64,000 nt of DNA from JAJRAN01 sp963827135 (GTDB lineage: Archaea; Thermoplasmatota; Thermoplasmata; Methanomassiliicoccales; UBA472), in contig CAWGZX010000006.1 of the NCBI GenBank assembly GCA_963827135.1, positions 124,001 through 188,000 on the forward strand, read 5' to 3'. The notes under the pieces were generated by a model, which was given only the letters and a program-made list of their open reading frames with translations, was not told the origin of the DNA and ran no database searches. Both the position numbers and the translations under genes were made by a program. Below are positions 37,672 to 45,874 of the stretch, piece after piece (position 1 is the stretch's first letter; each line of letters starts with the position of its first letter).

Positions 37672-38731
37672 CGCCATCCGGTGGCACATCGAAGAGGTGG
37701 ACAACCAGATCATGGACCTGATCGGTCAGAGGATGAGGCTGGCCAAGGAAATGGGGGAGCATAAGCTGGGCGGAGGCATCCCCGTGCGCAACGTCCGCGT
37801 GGAGGAGCAGGTCATGGCCAGGTTCGCTTCCCGCGCCAAGCAGGCCGACATCTCCGAGGAGGCGGCCAGGAGCATAGCGAAGATCCTTTTACACGAGAGC
37901 GAGGACGCACAGTTCCGCATGCCCAGGGTCGAGCCCAAGCGCATCACCATCATCGGGGGCTCGGGGAAGATGGGCGCGTGGCTGAGCCGGTTCTTCGACC
38001 TGCAGGGGCACAAGGTCATGGTCAACGACATCGTGTCCAGCACTAACTTCCCCTACGAGAACGACCTGAAGCGCGCGGTCTCGCATGCCGACGTGGTGGT
38101 CGTGGCCACGCCCATCGACGCGGCCCTGGAGATGCTGGACAAGGTGCTGGCGCTCAAGCCCAAAGCGCTGATAGCGGACATCACCTCCATCAAGGCCCCG
38201 CTCATACCCAGCCTGCGCTCCGCGGTGGAGAAGGGGCTGAAGGTCTGCTCGCTGCACCCCATGTTCGGCCCGGACACCAAGTCCCTGATCTACCAGAACC
38301 TGCTCATCTGCGACTGCGGCTCGAAGGAAGGGGTGGCGGAGGCGCACGCCCTCTTCGACCACACCGGGGTCGAGGTGCACGACATCAAGCTGGAGGAGCA
38401 CGACCGCCTCATGTCCTACGTGCTGGGGATGTCCCACGCCATCAACATCGCCTTCTTCGACGCGCTGGCGAACAGCGGCCTCTCCCTGAAGGAGCTGGAG
38501 TCGGCCGCCTCGACCACCTTCCGCAACCAGATGTGCACGTCACTGAGGGTCGCTAACGAGAACCCCGAGCTTTACTATCAGATACAGCATGTCAACCCCT
38601 TCACCAAAGAGACCTTGGACCTGCTGGTCAAGTCCATCGAGGAGATCCAGGCCGCGGCCTTGGCCAAGGACAGCGACCAGTTCGTGAGGATCATGGATAA
38701 GGGGCGGGCCTACTACGGAGGGAGCGAATGA
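37655..38731 (+). CDS. tyrA: Bifunctional chorismate mutase (AroQ) / prephenate dehydrogenase
   Basis: 358 residues from a TTG start at 37655 with a GAGGGGGGG ribosome binding site. Residues 1-~90 are an AroQ mutase helix bundle (IRWHIEEVDNQIMDLIGQRMRLAKEMGEHK). Residues ~96-270 form a Rossmann dehydrogenase (RITIIGGSGKMGAWLSRFF, VVVATPIDAALEMLDKVL, SLHPMFGPDTKSL). A helical dimerisation part follows (HAINIAFFDALANSGLSL). It turns chorismate into prephenate and then 4-hydroxyphenylpyruvate for tyrosine. It is the only mutase seen in the window, so PheA (51103) would also depend on its prephenate. Confidence 0.93.
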   Translation: MPEHVDAIRWHIEEVDNQIMDLIGQRMRLAKEMGEHKLGGGIPVRNVRVEEQVMARFASRAKQADISEEAARSIAKILLHESEDAQFRMPRVEPKRITIIGGSGKMGAWLSRFFDLQGHKVMVNDIVSSTNFPYENDLKRAVSHADVVVVATPIDAALEMLDKVLALKPKALIADITSIKAPLIPSLRSAVEKGLKVCSLHPMFGPDTKSLIYQNLLICDCGSKEGVAEAHALFDHTGVEVHDIKLEEHDRLMSYVLGMSHAINIAFFDALANSGLSLKELESAASTTFRNQMCTSLRVANENPELYYQIQHVNPFTKETLDLLVKSIEEIQAAALAKDSDQFVRIMDKGRAYYGGSE

Positions 38732-39792
38732 GCAAGGTACAGGTGGCAGTGCTAGGCGCGACGGGTATGATCGGTCAGAGGTTCGTGCAGCTTCTAGAGG
38801 ACCATCCATGGTTCGATGTGGAAGGACTCTACGCCTCGGAGCGCTCCGAGGGCAAGAGGCTGGCAGAGGTCAACAAGGTCAAGGACCACACCTTCATGCA
38901 GGAGACGCTGTCCCGCAGGATCGAGCAGATCGACGTCGCCAAGATTGCCAAGAGCTGTAAGGTCGCCTTCTCCGGGCTGCCATCGGACATAGCCAAGGAC
39001 TACGAGGCCAAGCTGTCGGAGGCGGGCGTGGCGGTGTTCTCGAACGCCGCGTCGCACCGCATGCGCGAGGACGTCCCCATCATCATCCCGGAGGTCAACT
39101 GGGAGCATATGGAGATCGTGAAATCTCAGCCGACCTATCCGAGGGGGGGCTACATCGTGACCAACGCCAACTGCTCCACGACCGGAATGGCCGCCCCCTT
39201 GAAGGCGCTGCAGGACTCCTTCGGCCTGGACCAGGTGGTGGTCTCGACCTACCAAGCGGTCTCCGGCGCCGGATACCCTGGGGTTCCGTCCCTGGACATA
39301 GTCGGCAACGTGGTGCCGTTCATCAAGGGCGAGGAGGAGAAGATGGAGGCGGAGGCGGTGAAGATCCTGGGCTCATACCGGGACGGCAAGATCCACGATG
39401 CCAGCTTCCAGGTTCTCGCCTGCTGCGCCCGGGTGCCGGTCCACGACGGCCACCTTGAGTCCCTGGTGGTCAAGACCACCAAGGAGGCCAGCGCCGAGGA
39501 ATATGCCAAGGCCATGAGGTCGTTCCGCTCGGAGCCGCAGAGGCTCGAGCTTCCCTCCGCGCCCAGGGTGCCGATCATCGTGCGCGAGGAGGCGGACCGT
39601 CCCCAGCCGCTCTGGGACGTGAACGCCGGGGAACCCGCTCGGGCGAAGGGCATGGCCGTCACGGTGGGCCGGGTGCGAAAGAAGGATAAGTACGTCAAGT
39701 TCTTCCTTCTCTCCCACAACACCATCCGGGGCGGGGCGGGCGGATCGGTCATCAACGCCGAGCTGGCCCATGCCAAGGGGATGTTGCGCTAG
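38728..39792 (+). CDS. asd: Aspartate-semialdehyde dehydrogenase
   Basis: 354 residues, archaeal/fungal-type. It reduces aspartyl phosphate to L-aspartate semialdehyde with NADPH. NADP loop VLGATGMIGQRFVQLL; catalytic Cys149 (TNANCSTTGMAAPLKAL); His in VPVHDGHLESLVV; also TYQAVSGAGYPGVPSLD. ATGA overlap puts it in the aromatic operon, where its product feeds the first enzyme (31180) and also the homocysteine pair just downstream. Confidence 0.95.
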   Translation: MSKVQVAVLGATGMIGQRFVQLLEDHPWFDVEGLYASERSEGKRLAEVNKVKDHTFMQETLSRRIEQIDVAKIAKSCKVAFSGLPSDIAKDYEAKLSEAGVAVFSNAASHRMREDVPIIIPEVNWEHMEIVKSQPTYPRGGYIVTNANCSTTGMAAPLKALQDSFGLDQVVVSTYQAVSGAGYPGVPSLDIVGNVVPFIKGEEEKMEAEAVKILGSYRDGKIHDASFQVLACCARVPVHDGHLESLVVKTTKEASAEEYAKAMRSFRSEPQRLELPSAPRVPIIVREEADRPQPLWDVNAGEPARAKGMAVTVGRVRKKDKYVKFFLLSHNTIRGGAGGSVINAELAHAKGMLR

Positions 39793-39798
39793 GCGGAA

Positions 39799-39808
39799 GA
39801 TATTAATC
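39799..39808 (+). promoter_or_regulatory. Putative TATA box of the homocysteine genes
   Basis: GATATTAATC, about 43-52 bases before the ATG at 39851 and seven bases after the asd stop. It suggests a separate start of transcription for the sulfur genes. Confidence 0.45.
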
Positions 39809-39850
39809 TTCACAATAGTTTAGACGAAGGAAAGGGCTCGAGGCGAGAGG

Positions 39851-41017
39851 ATGAAGCGCACCTACGAGGAGGTCAATCAGAGGATCAAGAAGGGCGACGC
39901 GGTGGTACTCACGGCAGAGGAGGTCATCGACGTCGTCGAGCGCGAGGGCATAGAGAAGGCCACGAAGGAAGTGGACGTCGTCACCACCGGCACCTTCGGC
40001 GCGATGTGCTCCTCCGGCGCCTTCATAAACTTCGGCCACTCCGAGCCCCCAATCAAGATGTCCAAGGTCTGGCTGAACGACGTCCCAGCCTACACCGGAA
40101 TCGCCGCGGTCGACGCCTATATCGGAGCCACTGAGCTCCGCGATGAAAATGACATGAGCTACGGCGGCGCGCACGTCATCGAGGACCTCGTCTCCCGCAA
40201 GCCGGTGAGGCTGAGGGCCACCGCCTACGGGACCGATTGCTACCCGAGGAAGGAGATAGACACCTACATCTCGCTCGCCACTGTGAACCAGGCGTACATG
40301 TTCAATCCCCGCAACTCGTACCAGAACTACGGCGTCGCCACCAACTCCTCGGAGAGGACGCTCTTCACCTACATGGGCAAGCTGCTGCCTAAGTACGGGA
40401 ACGCCACCTACTCGAGCGCAGGGCAGCTCTCCCCGTTGCTGAACGACCCCCATCTGAGGACCATCGGCATCGGGACCCGCATCTTCCTGGGAGGGGCGCA
40501 AGGCTACGTGGCCTGGGAGGGGACGCAGTACAAGACCACTCCCCCAGAGCGCAACGGCGTGCCCACCGGCTCAGCCAGGAACCTGGCGGTCGTGGGGGAC
40601 CTGAGGGATATGAGCCCGGACTACATCAAGGCCCTGGTCTTCAACAAGTACGGCACGACCCTGGCGGTAGCGATCGGTATACCGATCCCCATATTGGACG
40701 AGGAGATGATGAGGTGCGTCTCCATCAAGGACTCGGAGATCTTCGCGCCGGTTCTCGACTACTCGGTGCAAACAAGGAACAAGCAGCCAATCCATGAGGT
40801 CTCCTACTCCGAGCTGCGCTCGGGGAGCATCGAGATCGGGGGCAAGAAGGTCCGCACCTCCTCCCTCTCATCCTACCACAAGGCCAGGCAGATCGCCGAG
40901 GCGCTAAAGAAGAGCGTGCGCGAAGGCACGTTCCTGCTCACCGAGCCGGTGGCCAGGCTTCCGGAGGAGAGGTCGATGAATCCGCTCGACCTCCACAGCC
41001 GAGAGGAGGTGGCTTGA
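39851..41017 (+). CDS. L-aspartate semialdehyde sulfurtransferase (homocysteine synthesis, COG1900/DUF39)
   Basis: 388 residues. In methanogens this family, with the next protein, converts aspartate semialdehyde and a sulfur donor to homocysteine, bypassing homoserine esters. The conserved cysteines of the family can be placed at Cys53 (GTFGAMCSSGAF) and Cys130 (AYGTDCYPRKEI). Other landmarks are INFGHSEPPIKM, YIGATELRDENDMSYGGAHVIEDL (cited in part), GTRIFLGGAQGYVAWEGTQY, and VAIGIPIPILDEEMM. The end overlaps the ferredoxin gene by ATGA. Confidence 0.93.
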   Translation: MKRTYEEVNQRIKKGDAVVLTAEEVIDVVEREGIEKATKEVDVVTTGTFGAMCSSGAFINFGHSEPPIKMSKVWLNDVPAYTGIAAVDAYIGATELRDENDMSYGGAHVIEDLVSRKPVRLRATAYGTDCYPRKEIDTYISLATVNQAYMFNPRNSYQNYGVATNSSERTLFTYMGKLLPKYGNATYSSAGQLSPLLNDPHLRTIGIGTRIFLGGAQGYVAWEGTQYKTTPPERNGVPTGSARNLAVVGDLRDMSPDYIKALVFNKYGTTLAVAIGIPIPILDEEMMRCVSIKDSEIFAPVLDYSVQTRNKQPIHEVSYSELRSGSIEIGGKKVRTSSLSSYHKARQIAEALKKSVREGTFLLTEPVARLPEERSMNPLDLHSREEVA

Positions 41018-41427
41018 TGTCGGTCAAGAAGTTCCTACTCACCTTCACCCCCGACAATGTCTCCGAGCCAGTGACCTACCGTCTGGTCAAGGAATTCGAC
41101 ATCATGATCAACATCCTACGCGCCGAGGTCGACGAGAAGGGCGGGAGGTTGATGATCGCCATGGAGGGCAGTGGCCCGCAGATCGACCGGGCGGTGAAGT
41201 TCCTCGAGTCCTCCGGCGTCGACGTCCAGGAGCTCAAGGAGTTCGTCAGGAAGGATGACGCCCGCTGCACGAACTGCGGCATGTGCGTGTCGATCTGCCC
41301 GGTCTCCGCGTTCCAGGTGGACAAGGGGACGTGGAAGGTCACCTTCCTCAACGAGAGGTGCATCGCCTGCGGCATGTGCGTGGACGCCTGCCCGCCTGGG
41401 GCGATAAGGCTCCGGGCGCAGGCATAG
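41014..41427 (+). CDS. NIL-domain 2[4Fe-4S] ferredoxin, partner of the homocysteine sulfurtransferase
   Basis: 137 residues. An N-terminal NIL domain (~1-80, FLLTFTPDNVSEPVTYRLV) precedes two CxxCxxCxxxCP motifs (CTNCGMCVSICP, CIACGMCVDACP). Known role of the family: electron delivery for reducing the protein persulfide or disulfide during homocysteine formation. Overlap with the preceding gene supports an obligate pair. Confidence 0.92.
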   Translation: MMSVKKFLLTFTPDNVSEPVTYRLVKEFDIMINILRAEVDEKGGRLMIAMEGSGPQIDRAVKFLESSGVDVQELKEFVRKDDARCTNCGMCVSICPVSAFQVDKGTWKVTFLNERCIACGMCVDACPPGAIRLRAQA

Positions 41428-41478
41428 GGCGAGCGATTCAGCGGAAGCTGAGGTCCCGAGGCATGGACCGAGGGCAAG

Positions 41479-41496
41479 TTTAAAATCAGCCATTGG
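41479..41496 (+). promoter_or_regulatory. TATA box plus AGCCATTGG element before the small membrane protein and UPF0280 genes
   Basis: TTTAAAAT (41479-41486) is followed two bases later by AGCCATTGG (41488-41496). The same order, TTTAAGT then AGCCATTGG, occurs at the his promoter (43901-43915). ATG follows at 41537. A shared operator is inference. Confidence 0.45.
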
Positions 41497-41536
41497 CAAT
41501 GCCCCTTCGGCCTAATGGGAAAGCGAGGGCGAGACG

Positions 41537-41782
41537 ATGGCTGCGCGGAACAAGTTCATTGCATTGGGATTGATCTTCTGCTTCATCGCATCATTGATGC
41601 TGTTGACGGCCGCACCGGCGCTGGCCTCCGATGGGGAGGAAGGAGATGGCGAAGACCTGGGACCCTCACCTGAGAACGGATTGACCGTGGCCGTCGGCGG
41701 GGTTATCGGCATCTATGTCTTCCTCAGCCTGATCCTCATAAGAGTGCTGCGCAAGCGGAAGAAGCAGCAGATGAAGATGTGA
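41537..41782 (+). CDS. Small bitopic membrane protein with signal-like N-terminus
   Basis: 81 residues. An N-terminal hydrophobic stretch (FIALGLIFCFIASLMLLTAAPALA) ends in an AxA-like cleavage site. It is followed by an acidic linker (SDGEEGDGEDLGPSPENG), a second helix (TVAVGGVIGIYVFLSLILI) and a basic tail (RVLRKRKKQQMKM). No family recognised. The gene ends one base before the UPF0280 start, so the two are surely co-transcribed. Confidence 0.7.
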   Translation: MAARNKFIALGLIFCFIASLMLLTAAPALASDGEEGDGEDLGPSPENGLTVAVGGVIGIYVFLSLILIRVLRKRKKQQMKM

Positions 41783-41783
41783 G

Positions 41784-42533
41784 ATGAGCACCGACCGAAG
41801 GCCCGATGGATTGGTCAGGCGCCACTTCGAGGTGGGCGAGACCGCCGTCACGATAGTGGCTGAGGAGCGTTTCGTCTCCATCGCCAAGGACTCGATCTTC
41901 CGCTCCCGCTCCATCATCCAGGGCTTCATCGCCCAGGACCCCCTTTTCAAGGACACCCTGGAGCCTTATGACGAGCCCGAGGGCGCGGACCCTCTTATCG
42001 AGAGGATGTGCTCGGCTGCCAGGAAGGCGGGGGTGGGGCCGATGGCCGCCGTCGCCGGGGCTATAGCCGAGGAGGCGGTCAGAGCCATGGTCGGGGCAGG
42101 GGCGAAGCAGGCCGTCGTGGACAACGGCGGGGACATCTCGATGCTCTTGATCGAGCCGATGGTGGTGGGCATCTTCGCCGGCGAATCGCCGGTGAGAGAC
42201 ATAGGGCTGCGCTTCATTCCGGAAGGGAGGATATGCAGTGTTTGCTCGTCCTCGGGCACGGTCGGCCCGTCCATTTCCTTCGGGATAGCCGATGCCGCGG
42301 TGGTGCTGGCGCAGGACGCTGCCTTAGCTGATGCCTGCGCTACCCGTCTTGGCAACGAAGTGCATGCCTCCGACGACGAGGGTTTGCTATTCGCGTTGGA
42401 CGCGATCCTGGGCATCGAAGGGGTGGACGGTGCTCTCGTCATCGTGGGAGGGAAGGTCGCCTTGCGCGGGAGGGTCCCGGAGCTGGTCAAGGTCGAGGTA
42501 TCTCCCGGTGCCATTTCGAGGATAGAGCTCTGA
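41784..42533 (+). CDS. UPF0280 (COG2122, ApbE-like) protein, probable role in sulfide assimilation
   Basis: 249 residues. Landmarks: RHFEVGETAVTIVAEERFVSIAKDSI, IERMCSAARKAGVGPMAAVAGAIAEE, DNGGDISM and SSGTVGPSISFGIADAAVVLA. The fold resembles ApbE flavin transferases. Family members in Methanosarcina have been linked to efficient sulfide use together with the COG1900 and NIL-ferredoxin proteins. The gene lies ~350 bases downstream of that pair, which supports the link. Reaction unknown. Confidence 0.87.
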   Translation: MSTDRRPDGLVRRHFEVGETAVTIVAEERFVSIAKDSIFRSRSIIQGFIAQDPLFKDTLEPYDEPEGADPLIERMCSAARKAGVGPMAAVAGAIAEEAVRAMVGAGAKQAVVDNGGDISMLLIEPMVVGIFAGESPVRDIGLRFIPEGRICSVCSSSGTVGPSISFGIADAAVVLAQDAALADACATRLGNEVHASDDEGLLFALDAILGIEGVDGALVIVGGKVALRGRVPELVKVEVSPGAISRIEL

Positions 42534-42548
42534 ATCATGCGATGGATA

Positions 42549-43167
42549 TCAACGCGCTCTCTTCTTGCGGGGCGATAACAGCTCGTCGTGCCGGTAGCAA
42601 TCGACCAGGTGATCGTTGACCATTCCCACCGCCTGCATGAAGGCGTAGCAGATGGTGGGCCCGACGAACTTGAAGCCTCTCTCCCGCAGCGCCGCGCTCA
42701 TCCTTTCCGATTCTGGCGTGGCAGCAGGCACCTCCTTGAACGATTTATAACTATGATTGAGGGTCCTGCCCTCCACGAAGCTCCAGATGAAGGCATCGAA
42801 GCTGCCCTGCTTCTCCTGAACCTCCAGAAAGCGCTGGGCGTTATTGATCGTAGCCTCGATCTTCTGACGATTTCGCACAATGCCCTTGTCAAGAAGGAGG
42901 CTCCCGACCTTCTTGTTGTCATATCCTGCCACCTTCCTCGGATCGAAGTTGTCGAACGCCGCGCGGAAGGCCTCTCTTCCTGAGGATGGTCAACCAGCTC
43001 AGCCCAGCCTGCATGCAGTCAAGGGTCAGATGCTCGAAGAGGAGGGCGTCGTCGTGCACTGGCATGCCCCACTCGTTGTCATGATACGATATCAGGAGCT
43101 CATCGCTACCCCAAGGACAGCGCTTCTTGGCTACCGGCATGAGACCTGGATTGCCTCCCTTCCGCAA
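42549..43167 (-). CDS. tag: DNA-3-methyladenine glycosylase I; frameshift near 42974
   Basis: About 206 residues across two frames. It removes 3-methyladenine from DNA (HhH-GPD superfamily). The upstream part has RCPWGSDELLISYHDNEWGMP and MQAGLSWLTILRKR; the downstream part has NNAQRFLEVQEKQGSFDAFIW, MSAALRERGFKFVGPTICYAFMQAVGMVNDH and CYRHDEL. The zinc ligands are expected at the N-terminal Cys/His and the C-terminal His/Cys of NDHLVDCYRH. The frame breaks in a short GA repeat (CTCTCT on the plus strand, ~42972-42977), best explained by loss of two bases or gain of one. Confidence 0.88.
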
Positions 43168-43330
43168 TAACCATTGCCTATCCCGGTCGGAATGAGGCGG
43201 CGGTGATGCCCGTGACCCTCTCGCCTATCCCTATCGATAATGAAAAATCATTAGTCGCTTTAAGGCGTTTTTTCGTCATCTGGATATTATTGAATAAACT
43301 CGTATCAAAAGTGATTCTCAACTCTGATAT

Positions 43331-43340
43331 CTTATATATC
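43331..43340 (+). promoter_or_regulatory. TATA box of the winged-helix regulator
   Basis: CTTATATATC, about 37-46 bases before the ATG at 43377, in an AT-rich stretch. It argues for the downstream start of this gene. Confidence 0.6.
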
Positions 43341-43376
43341 GAACAGGCGGCTAAATGGAATAAAGTGAGGGACACG

Positions 43377-43757
43377 ATGATGCAAGCCCTAGAAACTTCA
43401 AGCCTATTGACCGAGGAATACTCCATAAAGGTGCTGGTCGCGCTCATGGGACTGCCGAAGAGCGTGAACGAGCTGAGCGAGAAGCTTGGCATCCCCATCG
43501 CGGCATGCTATCGGAGGATAAGGTCTCTTGAGAAGGCGGGACTGCTCTACTGCGTGGACCGTGGTCTGACCCAGAAGGGCAAGCGCGTCTGTCTCTACAA
43601 GGCACGCATAAGAAACGGAATGATCATCTTGGAGAAGAACAAGGTCAGGGTCAGGCTGGACATGATCGATGGAAGCATCGAGAACTTAGACTACGACGCC
43701 ATGGCCCCCCAGAATCAACCGGTAGCCAAGGTGGAAGAGCACCCAGCCATCGGCTGA
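43377..43757 (+). CDS. Winged-helix transcription regulator
   Basis: About 126 residues from the ATG at 43377; the next codon but none is another ATG (43380). The longer open frame to 43203 would run through the TATA box and is rejected. GTGAGG lies just upstream. Residues ~10-75 (YSIKVLVALMGLPKSVNELSEKLGIPIAACYRRIRSLEKAGLL) form an ArsR-like wHTH. A strand-rich tail follows (KRVCLYKARIRNGMIILEKNKVRVRLDMIDG). No ligand-binding cysteines. Located just before the his operon, it is a candidate regulator of its neighbours, but this is inference. Confidence 0.78.
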   Translation: MMQALETSSLLTEEYSIKVLVALMGLPKSVNELSEKLGIPIAACYRRIRSLEKAGLLYCVDRGLTQKGKRVCLYKARIRNGMIILEKNKVRVRLDMIDGSIENLDYDAMAPQNQPVAKVEEHPAIG

Positions 43758-43948
43758 GATCATCTCAAAAAATCTTGTCGCCTGGATAAAGATCAACTCT
43801 CTCCCCCCGGGGGCTTGGCGCCGTCCCGACCGTCGGGCCAAGCCCCAACTTATTCTCATTTCCATCTGAATCCGGCCAGCATGCTAGCCATTAGTCGAAT
43901 TTAAGTAGCCATTGGTCATTGCGTGTCTAGATTGTCACAGGTGAGCAA
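43758..43948 (+). promoter_or_regulatory. his operon leader and promoter region
   Basis: Between the regulator stop and hisG. It holds a strong hairpin (43810-43846), then a TATA-like GAATTTAAGTA (43897-43907). That element lies between two copies of TAGCCATTRGTC, at 43885-43896 and 43906-43917, spaced 21 bp start to start. hisG starts with GTG at 43949. Confidence 0.6.
43810..43846 (+). terminator. Strong hairpin between the regulator gene and his promoter
   Basis: GGGGCTTGG (43810-43818) pairs perfectly with CCAAGCCCC (43838-43846). An inner stem CCCG/CGGG lies inside. About 50 bases after the regulator stop and upstream of the his TATA box, so it probably ends the regulator transcript. 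A T-rich TTATTCTCATTT follows. Confidence 0.5.
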
Positions 43949-44813
43949 GTGACACTGCGATTGGCCGTGCCGAATAAGGGGAGGCTGAGCGAGCGCTCGG
44001 TCCAGATTCTGAAGCAGGCTGGCCTGGAGATCGAGGATTCGGACGAACGCAAGCTGTTCGCGACGGTGAAGAAGCGCGACTTCGCGGTCATGTTCGTCAG
44101 GGCTCCGGACATCGTCAACTTCGTTTCGAAGGGGGCGGTGGACGTCGGCATCACTGGCAAGGACCTCGTGCTCGAGGCCGGGTTGGATGTCAAGATCGTC
44201 TACGACCTGAACTTCGGCCATTGCAGATTGTCGGTTGCCGCTCCCGAGTCCTCGAACATCAGGGGACATCGAGGAAATTAAGGATGGTTCAGTGGTGGCC
44301 ACCTCATTCCCTAACTTGACCAAGAAGTACTTCGCCAAAGTCGGGAAGAAGATCGAGGTCACGACCATATCCGGAGCGGCGGAGGTCACGCCTCACATCG
44401 GGGTGGCTGACCTGATAGTCGATCTGGTCAGCTCGGGCTCCACCCTCAAGGTCAACCACCTTAAGGAGGTGGCGGTGATCGCGAAATCCAACGCCGTGGT
44501 CATCGTCAACGAGGACTCATACAAGAAGAAGAAGGATGAGATCGACGAGCTCGTCGCGGCCATTGAGAGCGTGGAGAACGCCGCCAACAGGAAGTACCTG
44601 ATGGCCGACGTCCCGACCAAGTCCTTGGAGGCGGTGCGCAAGTACTTCCCAGGTATCGCCGGTCCTACGGTCATGAACATCGCGGGCCGTGACGACGTGG
44701 TCGCGGTGCACGTCGTAATTGACAAGGACAAGGCGTACGACGCCATCACCAAGCTGAAGAAGCTGGGCGCGACCGGGATATTGATCGTGCCCATCGACCG
44801 CATGGTTCCGTAG
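43949..44813 (+). CDS. hisG: ATP phosphoribosyltransferase, long form; frameshift near 44263
   Basis: About 287 residues after removing one extra G in a GGGG run (44262-44265). First step of histidine synthesis, joining ATP and PRPP. Start is GTG with GGTGAG upstream. Landmarks: LRLAVPNKGRLSERSVQILKQAGL, FVRAPDIVNFVSKGAVDVGITGKDLVLE (in part), then after the break EEIKDGSVVATSFPNLTKKYF and SGAAEVTPHIGVADLIVDLVSSG. A C-terminal ACT-like regulatory domain (~210-287) contains GRDDVVAVHVVIDKDKAYDAI and suggests feedback by histidine. First gene of the his operon. Confidence 0.92.
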
Positions 44814-44821
44814 GTGAGGCC

Positions 44822-45874
44822 ATGAAGCTAGAGTGGCAGAGATCCACGATCCGGGACATACCCCTTTACTACAACCCTAAGGTCTCGGGGCTGCGCATGG
44901 ACACATCGACCAACCCCCTGGGCGCGAACCCGGCCGCCAGGGAGGCGTTGAAGGAATGCTTGGAAATGGACCTGAACCAGTACCCTTCACCATATTCGGA
45001 CGCCCTCCGGGCCGCCCTGGGCGAGCTCTATTCCCTGCCCGCGGACGACTTCGTGGTTGGCAACGGCTCAGATGAGGCGTTGGACATCATCTTCAAGAGT
45101 TTCCTGGAGCCAGGAGAGACGGTGGTCCTCCCATACCCAGGCTATTCGCTGCACTCCTATTTCGTGAAGGTGAACGCAGGAAGGCCCGTGTTCGTCGACC
45201 TGAAGCCAGACTTCCAGCTGGATGTGGAGGGGCTGAACAAGGCCAAGGGCAAGGTGCTGCTGCTCTGCAACCCCAATAACCCGACCTCCAACACCTTCCG
45301 CCGTCAGGACATCGAAGCCGTAATCGATGGCGTCCCGGACCGCATCGTGGTCGTGGACGAGGCCTACGGCGAGTTCGCGGGCAGGTCATTCATCCCGGAG
45401 CTTGAGGATTACGAGAACGTGGTCGTCACCAGGACCTTCTCCAAGGCGTATGCCCTGGCGGGCATGCGCATCGGCTATGCCGTATCCAATCCTGAGCTGG
45501 CCAACGTCATGCAGCGCGTCAAGATACCTTACTCGCTCAACCGCGTCTCGGAGGTGGTGGCGCTCAAGGCCCTCAAGGACCAGGACTTCATCAAGCACAG
45601 CGTCAAGGTGGTCAGCGAGGGCCGCAGGCAGCTACATGAGGGGCTGGAGAGGCTCGGCTTCGAGGTGTTCCTCAGCGAGGCCAACTTCATCCTGTTCAAG
45701 GGGAAGATGGACCACAAGCGACTGGTGGATAGGCTCGCGAAGAAGGGGGTAATGATCCGCGACTTCGGGGAGAGGCGGCGCCTGGAGAACTGCGTCCGCA
45801 CCACCATCGGCACCGAGAAGATGAACCAGCTGCTGCTGGACAAGATCTCGGAGGTGCTGCGGGAATGGCGGTGA
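44822..45874 (+). CDS. hisC: Histidinol-phosphate aminotransferase
   Basis: 350 residues, PLP fold type I. It transaminates imidazole acetol-phosphate with glutamate. Landmarks: MDTSTNPLGANP, FVVGNGSDEALDIIFKSFLEPG, CNPNNPTSN, VVVDEAYGEFAG, and the PLP lysine in VVVTRTFSKAYALAGMRIGYAVS. Eight bases after hisG; overlaps hisH by 10 bases. Confidence 0.95.
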   Translation: MKLEWQRSTIRDIPLYYNPKVSGLRMDTSTNPLGANPAAREALKECLEMDLNQYPSPYSDALRAALGELYSLPADDFVVGNGSDEALDIIFKSFLEPGETVVLPYPGYSLHSYFVKVNAGRPVFVDLKPDFQLDVEGLNKAKGKVLLLCNPNNPTSNTFRRQDIEAVIDGVPDRIVVVDEAYGEFAGRSFIPELEDYENVVVTRTFSKAYALAGMRIGYAVSNPELANVMQRVKIPYSLNRVSEVVALKALKDQDFIKHSVKVVSEGRRQLHEGLERLGFEVFLSEANFILFKGKMDHKRLVDRLAKKGVMIRDFGERRRLENCVRTTIGTEKMNQLLLDKISEVLREWR

